NCBI GenBank assembly: GCA_036877525.1
Contig: JAZGTH010000098.1
Span: 1,488,001 to 1,552,000 of the forward strand
Direction of reading: 5' to 3'
Source of the DNA: Chromobotia macracanthus
Taxonomy: Eukaryota > Chordata > Actinopteri > Cypriniformes > Botiidae
Length of the DNA: 64,000 nt
Under the pieces are notes generated by a model that was not told the origin of the DNA, searched no databases, and saw only the letters and a program-made list of their open reading frames with translations. Below, in pieces: positions 28,501-40,887 of the stretch; positions within the stretch are counted from its first letter, which is position 1, and each line of letters opens with the position of its first letter. Position numbers and translations under genes: made by a program.

Positions 28501-31500
28501 TCTCATTACATTTACCCACAGGGCTGATCAGAGAACATCAGCGTTATTATCAAAATTGACTGAAGCATATCTGACACAGGACAGAATAAATAATTAACAC
28601 TGAACATTAACATTTTCTGACTTTACATTCCACATTGAACGACTAAATAGCTGACTGAATACAGCCATCAGTTTAATTTAGGTTCAATTAATAAGAAATG
28701 CTAAATGAATTAAAAATGAATGCAGTTAATCAAGCCCTCTTACCCATACTGAAGTAATTTGATTACGTTCAATGATTTTGAAATTAAACAAACAACAAAC
28801 ATTGTATTTTTTTGTAATGCACTGTATATTCAATGCTCTGACCTGCCAAAACCAATGTATTATCTTTGAAAAGTTTTTCATTTGAAGGCACATATGAAGG
28901 CACCACATATGAGAAAATTTCAGTTAGTTAGGAATTAAACATTTTAGTCAAATTAATCACCATAAGCAAACAAAATCAACCCATCAATTTTTACAATTAA
29001 ATGAATTAAAATTAAACATAATTAAATGTAATTAATATAAACAGAAAAAATACATTTTTGAATGGTATAATATTAAGCTAACAACTAATATTTTAGCTGA
29101 TAACAGCTAAAATATAGACCCTAAAACCAGTGGATCTTAAAAACACAGGTTATCCAAAGGCCAAAGCATCCCAAGATGTTCTACGCAATCTGGAGCCCGT
29201 AAACATCTCCACCCATCATGAGCATCATTTCTGGTGCTAAGAACATGAGTTACAGCTTGTAAAAGATCAGCACAGAAGATACAGCACCCACGACTATTGT
29301 TGTCCAAAGAAGTGACTCAGCTCATAAAAAGCATTACGTTTTGTTTTCCGTGCCATTCTAGGCGGTGAGTAGAGCGAAGCTCTGAGGACTAATTAAAGTA
29401 ACAAGCTATTAGAAAGACAAATCGCATTCCCCTTTCAAATAGAGCCCAAAATAAGCAATTAAACAGAAAACAAGCACATTAAGATTTAGAAGGCTGCAGT
29501 AGGTGATCTGATCTTTTCACACTCGCCGTTCCATGTGGGAAACATTAGTCATTTTGCTCTTAGCTCACTGGCATGGTTTAATCTATAGACGAGGGGCCTC
29601 TTTCACACTCTCTGTCTCCTTCATTCTTTTTTCTTTCAGGAAGAGAGACAGGTCTTAAAAAATGCAAGCCAAAGTAAAGAGAGACTTACTGTGTGAATGA
29701 GAAAGCAGACCTGAGTGTGCATGAGGCCCTAAACCAGGGTGGGCAAAGAGTCTGGCACAGGGCCTCATTAGCTTTGAAACAGTACATGAGGGGCCCCGTA
29801 ATTTAATTAGTATAATTGCTTTTAAGATACAACATTCTATTTGATTTGTTTATGTGTATTTTATTGTCCCTAATCATTTTTACACAAATGTTACACAAAA
29901 CTTATTTTCTTCTAAAAAAACTGAAAGATTGGGCTTTTTGGAAATTGCCCGAAGTATTGCTATACAAATTGTAAAAAACTTAAACGTGTGTCCAAAAAAG
30001 ATTTTATTCATAAATTTTTATTATTTATTGTTGAACACAGTCTCTGTCACACTTATAAGAGCTTACCTCACTATCTTTTCTCAGAGGTGAGAGGGGCCAT
30101 ACTCATGGTTGCCAGATATTGGTCCCAAATGTTGGTTGGAATATTTCTAAACTTTGCAAGGCAAAACTTTAATTGTGGTTTGGAGCTCTTCAAATCGGGT
30201 AACACCTTCTATCCTAAAAGCTTGCCACATTAGTTTCCACAGCAAGATAAAAGAGCTTTTAAATAACAAAACGTTCAGATGATAAATGGCCCAAAGTCCG
30301 GGATAAAGTGAAGCTCCTGATCTAGCCCATAGGCCACAGTTTGCACATGTCTGTTTCACCGCACGGTATCTGGATGGCATTGTTTACTCTGTGGAATGGT
30401 TTCTCAGGAACCCTGGGTGAAGGCAGAATGGAGCATGTTCCTAATAAAAAAATGAAGAAGCCTCACACACCCGGTGTTGCCACTCTGTCTGGAGTTCTCA
30501 GCTCATAAGCTTCCACACTCAACTCTGCCAACAATTCCTAATCATTTTTCCAACACTTTTCCCCTGTAATTATAGCTGCTGTCTCTGCTGATAGAAAAAC
30601 AACCACTTCGTGATGGGTTAGAAAGAGTTCGAGGTTGCTACAGTGACAGAAACCTATATACAGTAAAGTTCCCATGAGGTTTTGAGAGCATTTTCTGCTA
30701 TGTCAGAATACAGGGATAGTCTTGTTATTGTGTTCCACGATGGAAATTTGTTCTGGTCTCTAGTGGCTTTTGTTGACAGCTTTGATGGAATAGGGGATTT
30801 CTAAAACACAGGTGTCCTCGTTGACCCCACTCTCGAACGTAAATGAACACTATTCTATCAACAACATGATACTCTGTGAGGAGGACACGACTCTTGCGTG
30901 CTTTCTCACCTTGTCAACAGCCAAGATTGTGTTTGTCCAAACCCTGCACTTTCTGAACAGCATCTTAATCAGACACAATGTACCATTTTTGCACGACAAG
31001 GTCTTAATCATTGTTTTCTAGAGGAATGTCCCATCTAGGTTTACAGGCGCAGAGACAAATAGTCAAGTCACGCCTGGGCCAGTTCTTCCAGGAGAATGAG
31101 CTAAGTGCTTTTAACTGTCCCTCTGACAGCGTTCACAATGGAGATGATGCTATAGCTGTTAATGACAGAGGGAAAGTGATATAATAAACAGTTTTCTCTG
31201 GGTGAAGATTACCTACCTGCCCTGTCACCTGAGAGGCCATCTGTAGATCTTCTGCTGCTGGCAGTTTTTCTGTCACCGTGGGTAATGGACCTGTTCCAGA
31301 AGCAAAAAGCACAAAGGGTTTACCACACACACACACACGCTCAGATAAGCTCCCACACTTTGGTGACGGCACTGAAGGGGCCCCATGAGAGACAATGTAG
31401 AGATTCAATTTCTCCATAGAAAGAATGAGTGACTTGCACACAAAAACTAATTTTCAAGCACCTGCCCTTGCAGCAGACAGCAGCATGATACAGTACTCAC

Positions 31501-34500
31501 ATAAACCTGATCTGTTTGAATATGATATGTGATTTAAGAGACTTGTGTGAGACAATAAGAGTAGCGGGCAGGGTGGGGTGTCTTCGGTCCTTCTTGGGAG
31601 GTAGTTATGGGGCCTCATGGAACATTTTCTCAGGCCCTGTGATGTCGGGCTACTAAGGTTCTTTGTAACGTTTAGTTCAGTTCTTACCAGGTATTTCTGG
31701 CACAGCTTGCTCTGAGACATGCAGTTCTGGTTCCTCTTCTGATCTTCCAGGAGTGAGACTGTCTCCCTGAAGCCTAACAAAATACAAAATTGAGCATCAA
31801 GGAAAAAAACATCTTTTATTTCATATGAGCGCCTTCAGTATGTCTCCTTAGTTATGATAACGAGATAACAGATTACAGTGAAAATACTATCATGTTCATC
31901 TTTCACAGTAAACTCTCTGCTGAGGGTATGAAAGAACTCTGTGTAATGGATCTGCACCTAATAAAATCTCTGTTTCTACCCAGTGTCGTTGCTGGATGAG
32001 AACGAGTGGAGACAGCGAGTCTTTATTCATAAAAGGTAATGTGACCGAGCAAAGCAGTACATTTGTCTTATCACTTTTGAGGGGGAGTGATGAGGATATA
32101 TGGGCAGGGTGGAATGCAGACAAGGTGTAACATAGGGGGAATGCTTAAGTCATGACAAAAGTCTACTAATCACCAAACAGTGCAGCTGTCACAAGCAAAC
32201 ATAATTTATGATGCCCCATCTAAAAGGATGCTGACTGACTGAAACAGATCTTAAATTTACTCAAATTTTGTTTTCATTACTTACTCTTTACCATATAATG
32301 AAAGTGCAGAGTGACCAGGGCTGTCTAGCTCCTAAAATGACAAAACGCATACCTAGCTCTTAAAATGACAAAACGGAAAGACAAGTCACAGATAGCTCTC
32401 TTTAATATCTCTATTTCAGACAGGGATGAGATTAAAATGGAGAGCAAATGGAAACTTTTGCTTAAATCTCTTATCTCAGATATTTCTCCTGAGAAAAATA
32501 CCCAGAAATCTCATAAATGTCTCCATTAGAGTTTTAGAAAAGACAATGTTCAACAATGTCACACACTGAGCTCAGATTTGCCCAGTCTGCAATTAAAAGT
32601 CAAGATACTAAAGATTACTTTGAGGTGAAGAGATCACCTCAAACTTCATTCATCACATTTACCCAAATCCACATCATTTTAGCCACAATCCACATCGATT
32701 TTAGAGCTCCATACTCTTAATGTATCTTAACAATTGTCTCATTTGTTTTCTGTTTTTATTTCTCCTAAGCAATATATGGAGAAACATTTGACACAAAGGT
32801 GATACTTAAATGAAACACAACTGAGATCTCCCTCAAATCTCCTGAGCTATGAAAGGGCAAAAATTTTCCCTGGGATAGGCTATTATATAGACTAGCTTGC
32901 CCCTTTAAGACAGCAATAAAAAGTAATTTGTGCTTTAAGAAAAAACATGTTCAACATTAAAATGTGCAGCCAAGATCATACCAGGTGATATGAGTAGAAG
33001 CAACCAATTTAAATATTCCAGTCTTACAAATTTCTTAGAAATTTTTTACAGCTTGATAATTCTCGTACCTTTCCTCAACAATGCTGCTGGTTTTGTTTCA
33101 GAACTGTAAATCACTGAATGCAGCACTTAGCAAAGGATAGGCTTGTTTCATTTCACATTTCTTAGCGATGCCACTGTTTCTTTTCCTGTATGCAATCAGA
33201 CCAGCCATTAAGCATGATGGCCAAAAAACAACTACCTCCTTTTTTAACAATAACCTGGCGTACCTTGCAATTAAATTCTCTTCAACCAAACTGACATTTC
33301 CTTGGAAATCCAATCCAACAGCTCAAATTATAAATCATTAAATCAATTGAGGTGAGGTAAGGAGACTGTTTTGAACACTGATTTATTATGTACCTGCTCA
33401 ATAACTGAAAAAAATATAGTCTGCAGCTTTAAATTATAATGGTGGATGATTTAGAAAGCCAGCACCAGTCCTATGAGAATTAAAGAAGAAGACCAGATCC
33501 TGCATGGATTGAGTGCTAGCTGCTATGGTTTGCTTTCCTGTAGGTCAACTGGTAAAACATGGTGCTAGCAACACAAATGTTATGGGCTCCCCGTGAAATA
33601 CACACTCACAGGAAATGCACACTTATAAAATGTATGCTGAATGCACCATACTATATGCTGTTTTGAATAAAAGCATCTGCCAAATGCATAAATGCAACCA
33701 TATCTAACAGCAATCAATCTTAGCCAGACTCTAAATGAAATGTGCTGCGAGTATTTGAATTAAGTAATTTTGCTCTCATGTGGCAGTAGGGTCACGTCTA
33801 TCATTCTGGTACTTTCAGATGAACTGTTGTTCTAAGCATGTGTGGCTGTCATCTGCCACCTCATTCATCATGTGCAGACGACAGATTCAGGCAGATAAGG
33901 AATAAATCCCATGATATTTTCCTGCAGTGGTGATCCCTGCAGGAGATTTAGTTGGGCTGAGAACACATAACAAATCATACGTTTTTAAATTTCATTTCAA
34001 TAAGTCATTTTAATAAGTTTAAGCATTGTAGTGACTGATGTTTGTAGACATATTGCAGTTCATCTAAAAAAATCTAATTTATGTATGTTTTGGTTTTAAT
34101 AGCTGCGTGGACTGCAGTATCCTGACTTAAATATTTTTAATAAGAAATTGCAAATATAACATTTACCAGTAAAGCTTGTACTATGCATTGGAGTTTTTGC
34201 TGCATTTATTTAATTACTAAACTGGATTGCAATAATCACATTTATTTTGATTTAATTTAATTTAAGCCATATAACAAATACAGGTACAGTGAATGGTTTC
34301 ATTGTAATTTTATTTAAAGGTAGGGTAGGCAATTTCAGAGAGGTTAGCAATAGCAAGCTAGCTTTGAAAGCATTTGAAAGATCCCGCCTCTGTTCAGAGC
34401 ACTCTCGCAAGCCACATCTCCTACAATAGTGTGCAGAGGGATGCAAATACAAAGTTTTGACAGGCAAGTAGGACATCCTATCATTGCATTTGGACAGAAT

Positions 34501-37500
34501 GCAATGATTGGACGAACATATTTTGGGTCTGCACCTTCTACAGAAGTCATATAAATACATTTAGGCCACTTTTTAGTGATTGGTATCAGGATGGGAAGAG
34601 ACTTTTAACCTGCAAAACAAAAATGTTTCTGGAAAAGAAAAAACTTAAAGCCATAATGTTAGAATTTTGACCTCTAATGCTCCAGGTTGCTCTTAGGTAC
34701 TATGTTCTTCACTCATTGACCACTTGAAATAACAAATGTCCAGATAAAAGGACTCCTGTATCTAAGCCTGTGGAAAATGTTACCAAAGTTTCTCAAGTAG
34801 CCAAATGCCAAGACAAAGAAAGTGAGAGGAACAACAGAGGGATATGAGCATACTTTTTGGCAAGTTCTTTAGCTGCTTTTGTTTGTGCATCTTAAGGTAA
34901 GTCTGTGTGACACTGAAAAGGTTCCAGGTGTCCAAACAAACACTGAGGGCCAGTTAAGGGATAAAACCAGCCAAAAGAGTGGTGTGATGTGTAGAGTCCT
35001 CTGAGAGTACATGAAGACTTTTGCTCAAGTCTCCTGGGAAATAAACCCTAATCTCAAGAGTTTCAGATGAGATCTCAGGATTTCAACATGAACTCAGTGA
35101 CTTCTTATCAAATATCCCCCAACATCAAATTACTGCATCTGCTAAGTTGCTTTGGATCAAAGCTTCTGCTAAATGCATACATGTTAAAGTTGATACTTTA
35201 ATGAAACATAACTGAAAACTCTATTAAGCCTCCTGAGCTATGAAACAGCAATACAAATTTCACCCCATGTCCATGTTTAGCTTTAGTCTTTGAAAGGTGA
35301 GAGGATCTCGTCAGCTGGTTCTTACACAGTAAGTTACTGTATTCACCCAATTACATGGAAGCTTTCAGCAGAACTTCACAGTCGAGCGTCGACTTTGTGT
35401 ATCTTGCACTTCGCTTTTCGAAGTGATTCAAGTGAATACAGTTCTCTGCCAAACAACCCACAATCATTTTTTCCAGGAGTAGAGGACATCTCAGCCTGAT
35501 TATGCTAGTACCACTGTGCATCCAGAATTCAAAACAGCGATCTGCATCAATGTCCTTCTCTCATATCCAGCCTTTACCTTTGAGTTGAAGCATTCACCAA
35601 GTCATCAGAGGCGAGGGCCTAGCCAACAATTACCGCTAAGTATCTACGAATTACTGGCTCAGCAGTAAGTTTTAGATGTAGGGTACAGAAAATATGCCTG
35701 ATTTCACACAGCCAGAAACAAAAGAAAGTCTAGCTCTTTTCTAGATAACCATCAAGGATGAGCCATATCCACAATCCTGCATGTTTAACCCATGGTATAA
35801 ACAAACGAACTTCCACATTGACTTGATAAACACTTAGCAAACAAACAGCGATCATGTGATAAAAGTTAGGCTAACCGACAACAAGAAGATGCGTTCGGGA
35901 TCTCAAAGACAATAAAAGAATGTTCAATGTGTCCTTTGTGAATCTGATAAGGGGCAGAAATGACATACATAAAGAAAAAGCCAAACAAAACATATGTGAA
36001 TAGATGTAGGAGTATGGCAGCAATCTAACCCAACAGATTTGGTTTTATCAGACCCTGGCATCAGACACAATTGCCCAATCGCAGCCAACAGTGTAAAATT
36101 CAATCCCTCTGCCCAGTTACAAACTACAAAACAGGAAGCGTGTCTGAAAAACAAGTGATAATGAAGACTATCGCTGCTCGTGGGCCTTGTGAATACAAGA
36201 AGAATTTAGCAATGCTCTTACAATAGGGGTGCTAGATCTGCAGGTAGTGTTAAGATAAATCCACACTTCATAGTCACCTACTGTAAGAGTGATGAATGCC
36301 CTCAATTACCTCAGAATATAATCATTCACCTTTAGCTCTCAGAGCTTAACTCTAGATTGTTGGAATGCAATGGGTGGCCCTCGTATCCAGCTTATCAGAA
36401 TCGTTCAAAGAACATTGGGTAATGTTCTCACAAATTTATCAAAAACATTCTTGCAGTAACATTAGTATAACTTTTTTAATGTTATATATCATATATATCA
36501 TAAATGCTATTCATAAGCTGTGAGTGGAATGTTTTAGAAATGTTACAAAATTAAAACATTTAAATAATGTTCTGATATCCAAAGCAATAACGTTAATACA
36601 ACATCTACAAAAACTTGTTCTGACTGTTCCTAGAACATTCAAAAAACATTTTTAATGTGTTTGTTTCTTAATGGAAACATTAGGGAAACATTCTTACAAC
36701 CTAAAGTTGTTGTTGGGTTACCTCAGAGTGTAATCATCCACCTTCAGTGCTTAATTCTAGATTGTTGGAATGCGATGGGTGGCCCATTTCAGTCATATCC
36801 TGACTGAAAAGGGTTCAGTTGCAGCCTCTTAAAATAACAAAGGTCAGTGTATTTGACTCGTTTCCTGACAAAGATGTATGACAGAGCATTCTAGTGGAGA
36901 TCTGAAGATAACATTGTTCACACTGTCTGTACCGCTTGACTTGGTGGCAAGGGAGACTGTAGTGGTCAGAGGTGAAGTCATTGAGCTGAGTAGAGCTTGT
37001 CGATCACTGTGTCAATATTTACCTCGCACACCTTGAGCAGATGTTCAGAGTGACTTTGGCCTGCGGCTCTGAAGAGTATGAGCTTCGGCCCTGGCTGAAC
37101 TTACTGCCAGACGGCACCAGGCCAGTGACCCCCTCCATACGAAGGTCGTCCAAATCCTCTGAGAGAGAGGGAGAGAGAGAGAGAATGACAGATCAAAATC
37201 TGTTGATTGTAACTCATGGGATCTTAACTATAGCATGTTCTCTGTAAAAAAATAACCTTACTGGTTGGCTTGTCTTGTCAAGTAACAGTTATCTCAACAT
37301 GTTCCTAAAACTTTTTCAAATTTTGATAACGTTGTTAACATTTTTGTTTCTTAATGGAAACGTTAGGGAAACATTCTTCTAACCTAAAATTGTTAGCTTT
37401 GTAGCAGGTTTAAAGTTTTAAGTTTATTTTCCTACCTCACAAAAAAATGTACTGACGTTTCAAGCAAACTGGTCTTGTGAATTTTTTTTTCAGAAAGAGA

Positions 37501-40500
37501 ACTGAGCTCATAACAGTATCTCATGGTGTGAGGTCTTATTAATGTTATATGATGAAGTGTAACACAGCTACAAACACAGCTAAAGCTGAGAGTTAGAGGC
37601 TGGAAATAACACAGCCCTCATCCTCAGCCAATCTTCTCAACACTGTCATAGAGTCAGTAATTAAACCAGTGCTGTCTGATTACTTACATTATAAACACAC
37701 TGAGACAAGAAAAGTGAAAATACATGGAGAGAGATAAACAAAACAGAGCTGAGATGGGCAACTCAATACTCTCTGAGGTCACTGGTGACTCCCTCACAGC
37801 ATCTGCTCACAACATGGTCGCCTGCGTCCAGCTAACAGGTGCGGAGAGCCGAGGGCTGGATCAGGGAGATGCGATTCTCTTTACACTACATCTGTTCCTC
37901 TACAGTACGGCTCTCCAACACGCTACAGGGCCACTGGGTTAAAGCTGGGTCACTTCCCAGAGTTTCCAACTTAATTATATGTGTAAGAGCTGACTGGGTT
38001 TTCACTTGGCTATATAAAGAACTTTAGCATGTGGTTGCAGATTTAATGTTATAAAATACTTAAATGTACATTATATGAATTAATTGAGCTAAAGGTACAA
38101 TGTGTTAATAATAATTTAGACACAGAAACCAACAATGAATAAATATATTATAATATATAATAATTATAGCAGTTTTCTACAAGCAAATATTACAGGTCCT
38201 TAGCTTTATTATATTGTGTCTTTATGGTTATTTTGCTTCACATCCATAGCATACACAGTGCAGGACAAGTTGCTAACAAGTTTAATACTTATGGTTACGA
38301 TTTGAAAATAACCGTAAAAAACGCTCCTATCCGTATGTATTTATAATAAAAATGACATACATAAAAAACATAAATTAATAAATATTTCCATGTCTATGTT
38401 GCTGTAGTAATCTAAGAGCAGTTCATTGTAACTGTGGTCATTAGAATTGATGTACGGTTACTAAGGCTGAGTACAACTCATCCAATCACATTTTAGAGCC
38501 AAAACTGTCTGCTTCACAATGGCCATTTGACAACCGCAAACAGAAGCATTTTTCTCACAGGGTGTTTTGGGCAAGAATGTGCAGACTGAAGGCCAGCAGG
38601 GGTAAAGTGAGCCCTGTTTCGTGTGGTCCACATTTCACACCTGTGCCTAGAGATGTTACATTAAACCACTAAACTACTAAAAGTTGATACTGCATAATGG
38701 AACGTTTTAAAAACATTACAAAATTTTAAAGTTTGAATAACGTTCTTATAACCAAACAGTAATGTTAATAAAACTTCTAAAACACTGGACATTTTAAACG
38801 TTCCTAGAACGTTCCTAGTCTTTGGTACATTAAAACAACGTGGAAACTTTGTGTAGAACAGGGAGAGCACAGTCTGGCCTGGTGCTTCGGTTAGTGTGAA
38901 TAATTACAGGCAGAAATTTCTTGTCATCACTGCAGCCTTTGTTTGGATAATACTTTCCACCTCACTCCAGGAGATCAGCATCTCCCGCAGTTGATTTATT
39001 TCACACTGAAGGCAAGCATTGGCACTACAGTTATGCACGACTGCTACGAACATGCTCTCATATAGACATACACATACAATATGCTCAAGAGCTTGTTTTG
39101 TCTAGATGAATGCAGACGCTGGTGCTTTGCTTTTCAGTGTTATCAAAATGGTGTTTACTGAACTGTGAAATCAGTATAAACAACCCTGCTGAAAACTGAT
39201 AGCTGTGTTTTGGAATATGCTAGATGGTTTCTCGGTGGCCTAAGATGGTCATGAGCTAGTCTATGCTGGTCATTAGCAGGTCCAAGCAACAACCAGCTAC
39301 CAGATGATCATATCAATTATAAAGTAGTCAAGGTGTTTGAACCTGTTTAACTTTCACTATAGACAGTCTTAGACTTAGTTTGTCCTATTATAGAGCCTTT
39401 ATATGGCTCCAGGTTATGTATACATGTTCTGTTTGTTTGTTGTGTATTTTTTGTCGGATTGTTGATGTTTCACCTTGCATTGCATCTTTATGTCTTGTTT
39501 TGCTGGAACACTTGAAGTCAGTGGAAGGGCAGCTTAGATATTAAGCCTCACATTTTCCCACATTGTTTAGCTGATTAAAGGTCTTAGAATACATGAGACT
39601 AAATTGAACCCAATGTTAAGGGGATCACTGTCAAGGCCTTTGCTACCCTCTCTGTCTTATGTCACAGACAGACTCTAAATTCTCTTCTACAGAATCCGGC
39701 AAATCACTGGTGAAATTACGTCTGCATGTTATGTCTCATTTTGCAGCTTGCTGCATCTGCCGTCCTGGCAGATTTATAAAAGAACGGCAGTGTAGCGTTT
39801 AAAGAGCCTGCAGACACCTTTGTTTCCCTTCATGTCTGTTCTTTCCAAATGGGTTGGAAGAAAAGCTCACTCTACAGTCTCTCGCCTCTCTGTGGCATGA
39901 GTTCAGATTCCTGTCAGGCCGATGAAGGACTATTCCAAGACTTAAAGTCCACTTCTGGCCCAGGCTTTATCACATTTGTGGAACAAGCAGCTTTAGGCCC
40001 ACATAAAAGAAAAATTAGCCAAAGCTCTGTGGGAAAACACTTACAGAAAGGCGGCTATTGAACGCCTGATTAATTAGTAGGCGTTTTTATGGGCGTAGTC
40101 CATTTTTTTTGTACACTGGCTTCCTTATGGAAAAGCGCTCGGGGAACTTGCATTGATAATATCAGCCAATGATTTTTTTATAGTCTTTGCCATTAGAGTG
40201 GAGTGGCATATTTTGTTGATATGGTTTCAAAGGTGGAATAAGTAACATGAAGATGTCATGGTCTAGATCTCTGCTGGACAGTTACCACTGTCTGTTCTGA
40301 TTTGTTTTTGTATTTACCTTTATCAGTGTTGGCAAAAGTTACTTTAAGTTACTTTTTTTTTTTACTTTTTAAGTAACAAAAGTTGTTACTTAAAAAAAAG
40401 TCAAAACGCTTACATTATGTAATGTAAACATTCTTGATTTGAGGGGAATAAACGTAAAAGTAGTTCTGGAGAACGTCTTCAATTTTAACTGTGTTAAAAA

Positions 40501-40842
40501 ACTACTAACTAACTACTAAATCTACTAACTGGTTGACAAGTATCATCTTAAGTATATAAATGTATGCCTCAAAATTCTGGTGCTTATAGCCTGTCTTGTA
40601 AGACATCCTCCTGACATTTTTACATATATTGGCCATGCTGTCTCAGTCAGGTTCATGAAAGTCAGCTCCTATCAGCATTGAGGTGATACATGTCTAACAG
40701 TAAATGTTGCCATATTGCCACTCTGCGTTTCCCCCTCAGCCCTGAATCACAGCTGAACCAAACACCCTGCAGCCCTGTTGGAAAACAGAGACTTTCCCAC
40801 GGAGGACAGCTGTGTTCTCATGTACAATGCTATGTATTAGGT

Positions 40843-40887
<45 letters not shown>

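Larger units (their letters stand above)
23056..31216 (-). other. C8orf34 intron I-J
   Basis: About 8.2 kb. It contains a repeat with CCAGTTTAAGGTGGTTGCTGG (23630-23790), an internally deleted MITE (25964-26076) and a candidate conserved patch at 29320-29590. No further exon with good splice sites was found. Confidence 0.75.
31774..37022 (-). other. C8orf34 intron G-H
   Basis: About 5.2 kb. It holds a diverged SINE (33525-33700), a SINE/L2 tail (35131-35195) and a MITE (36400-36719) flanked by long direct repeats (36306-36380 and 36719-36785). Confidence 0.8.
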
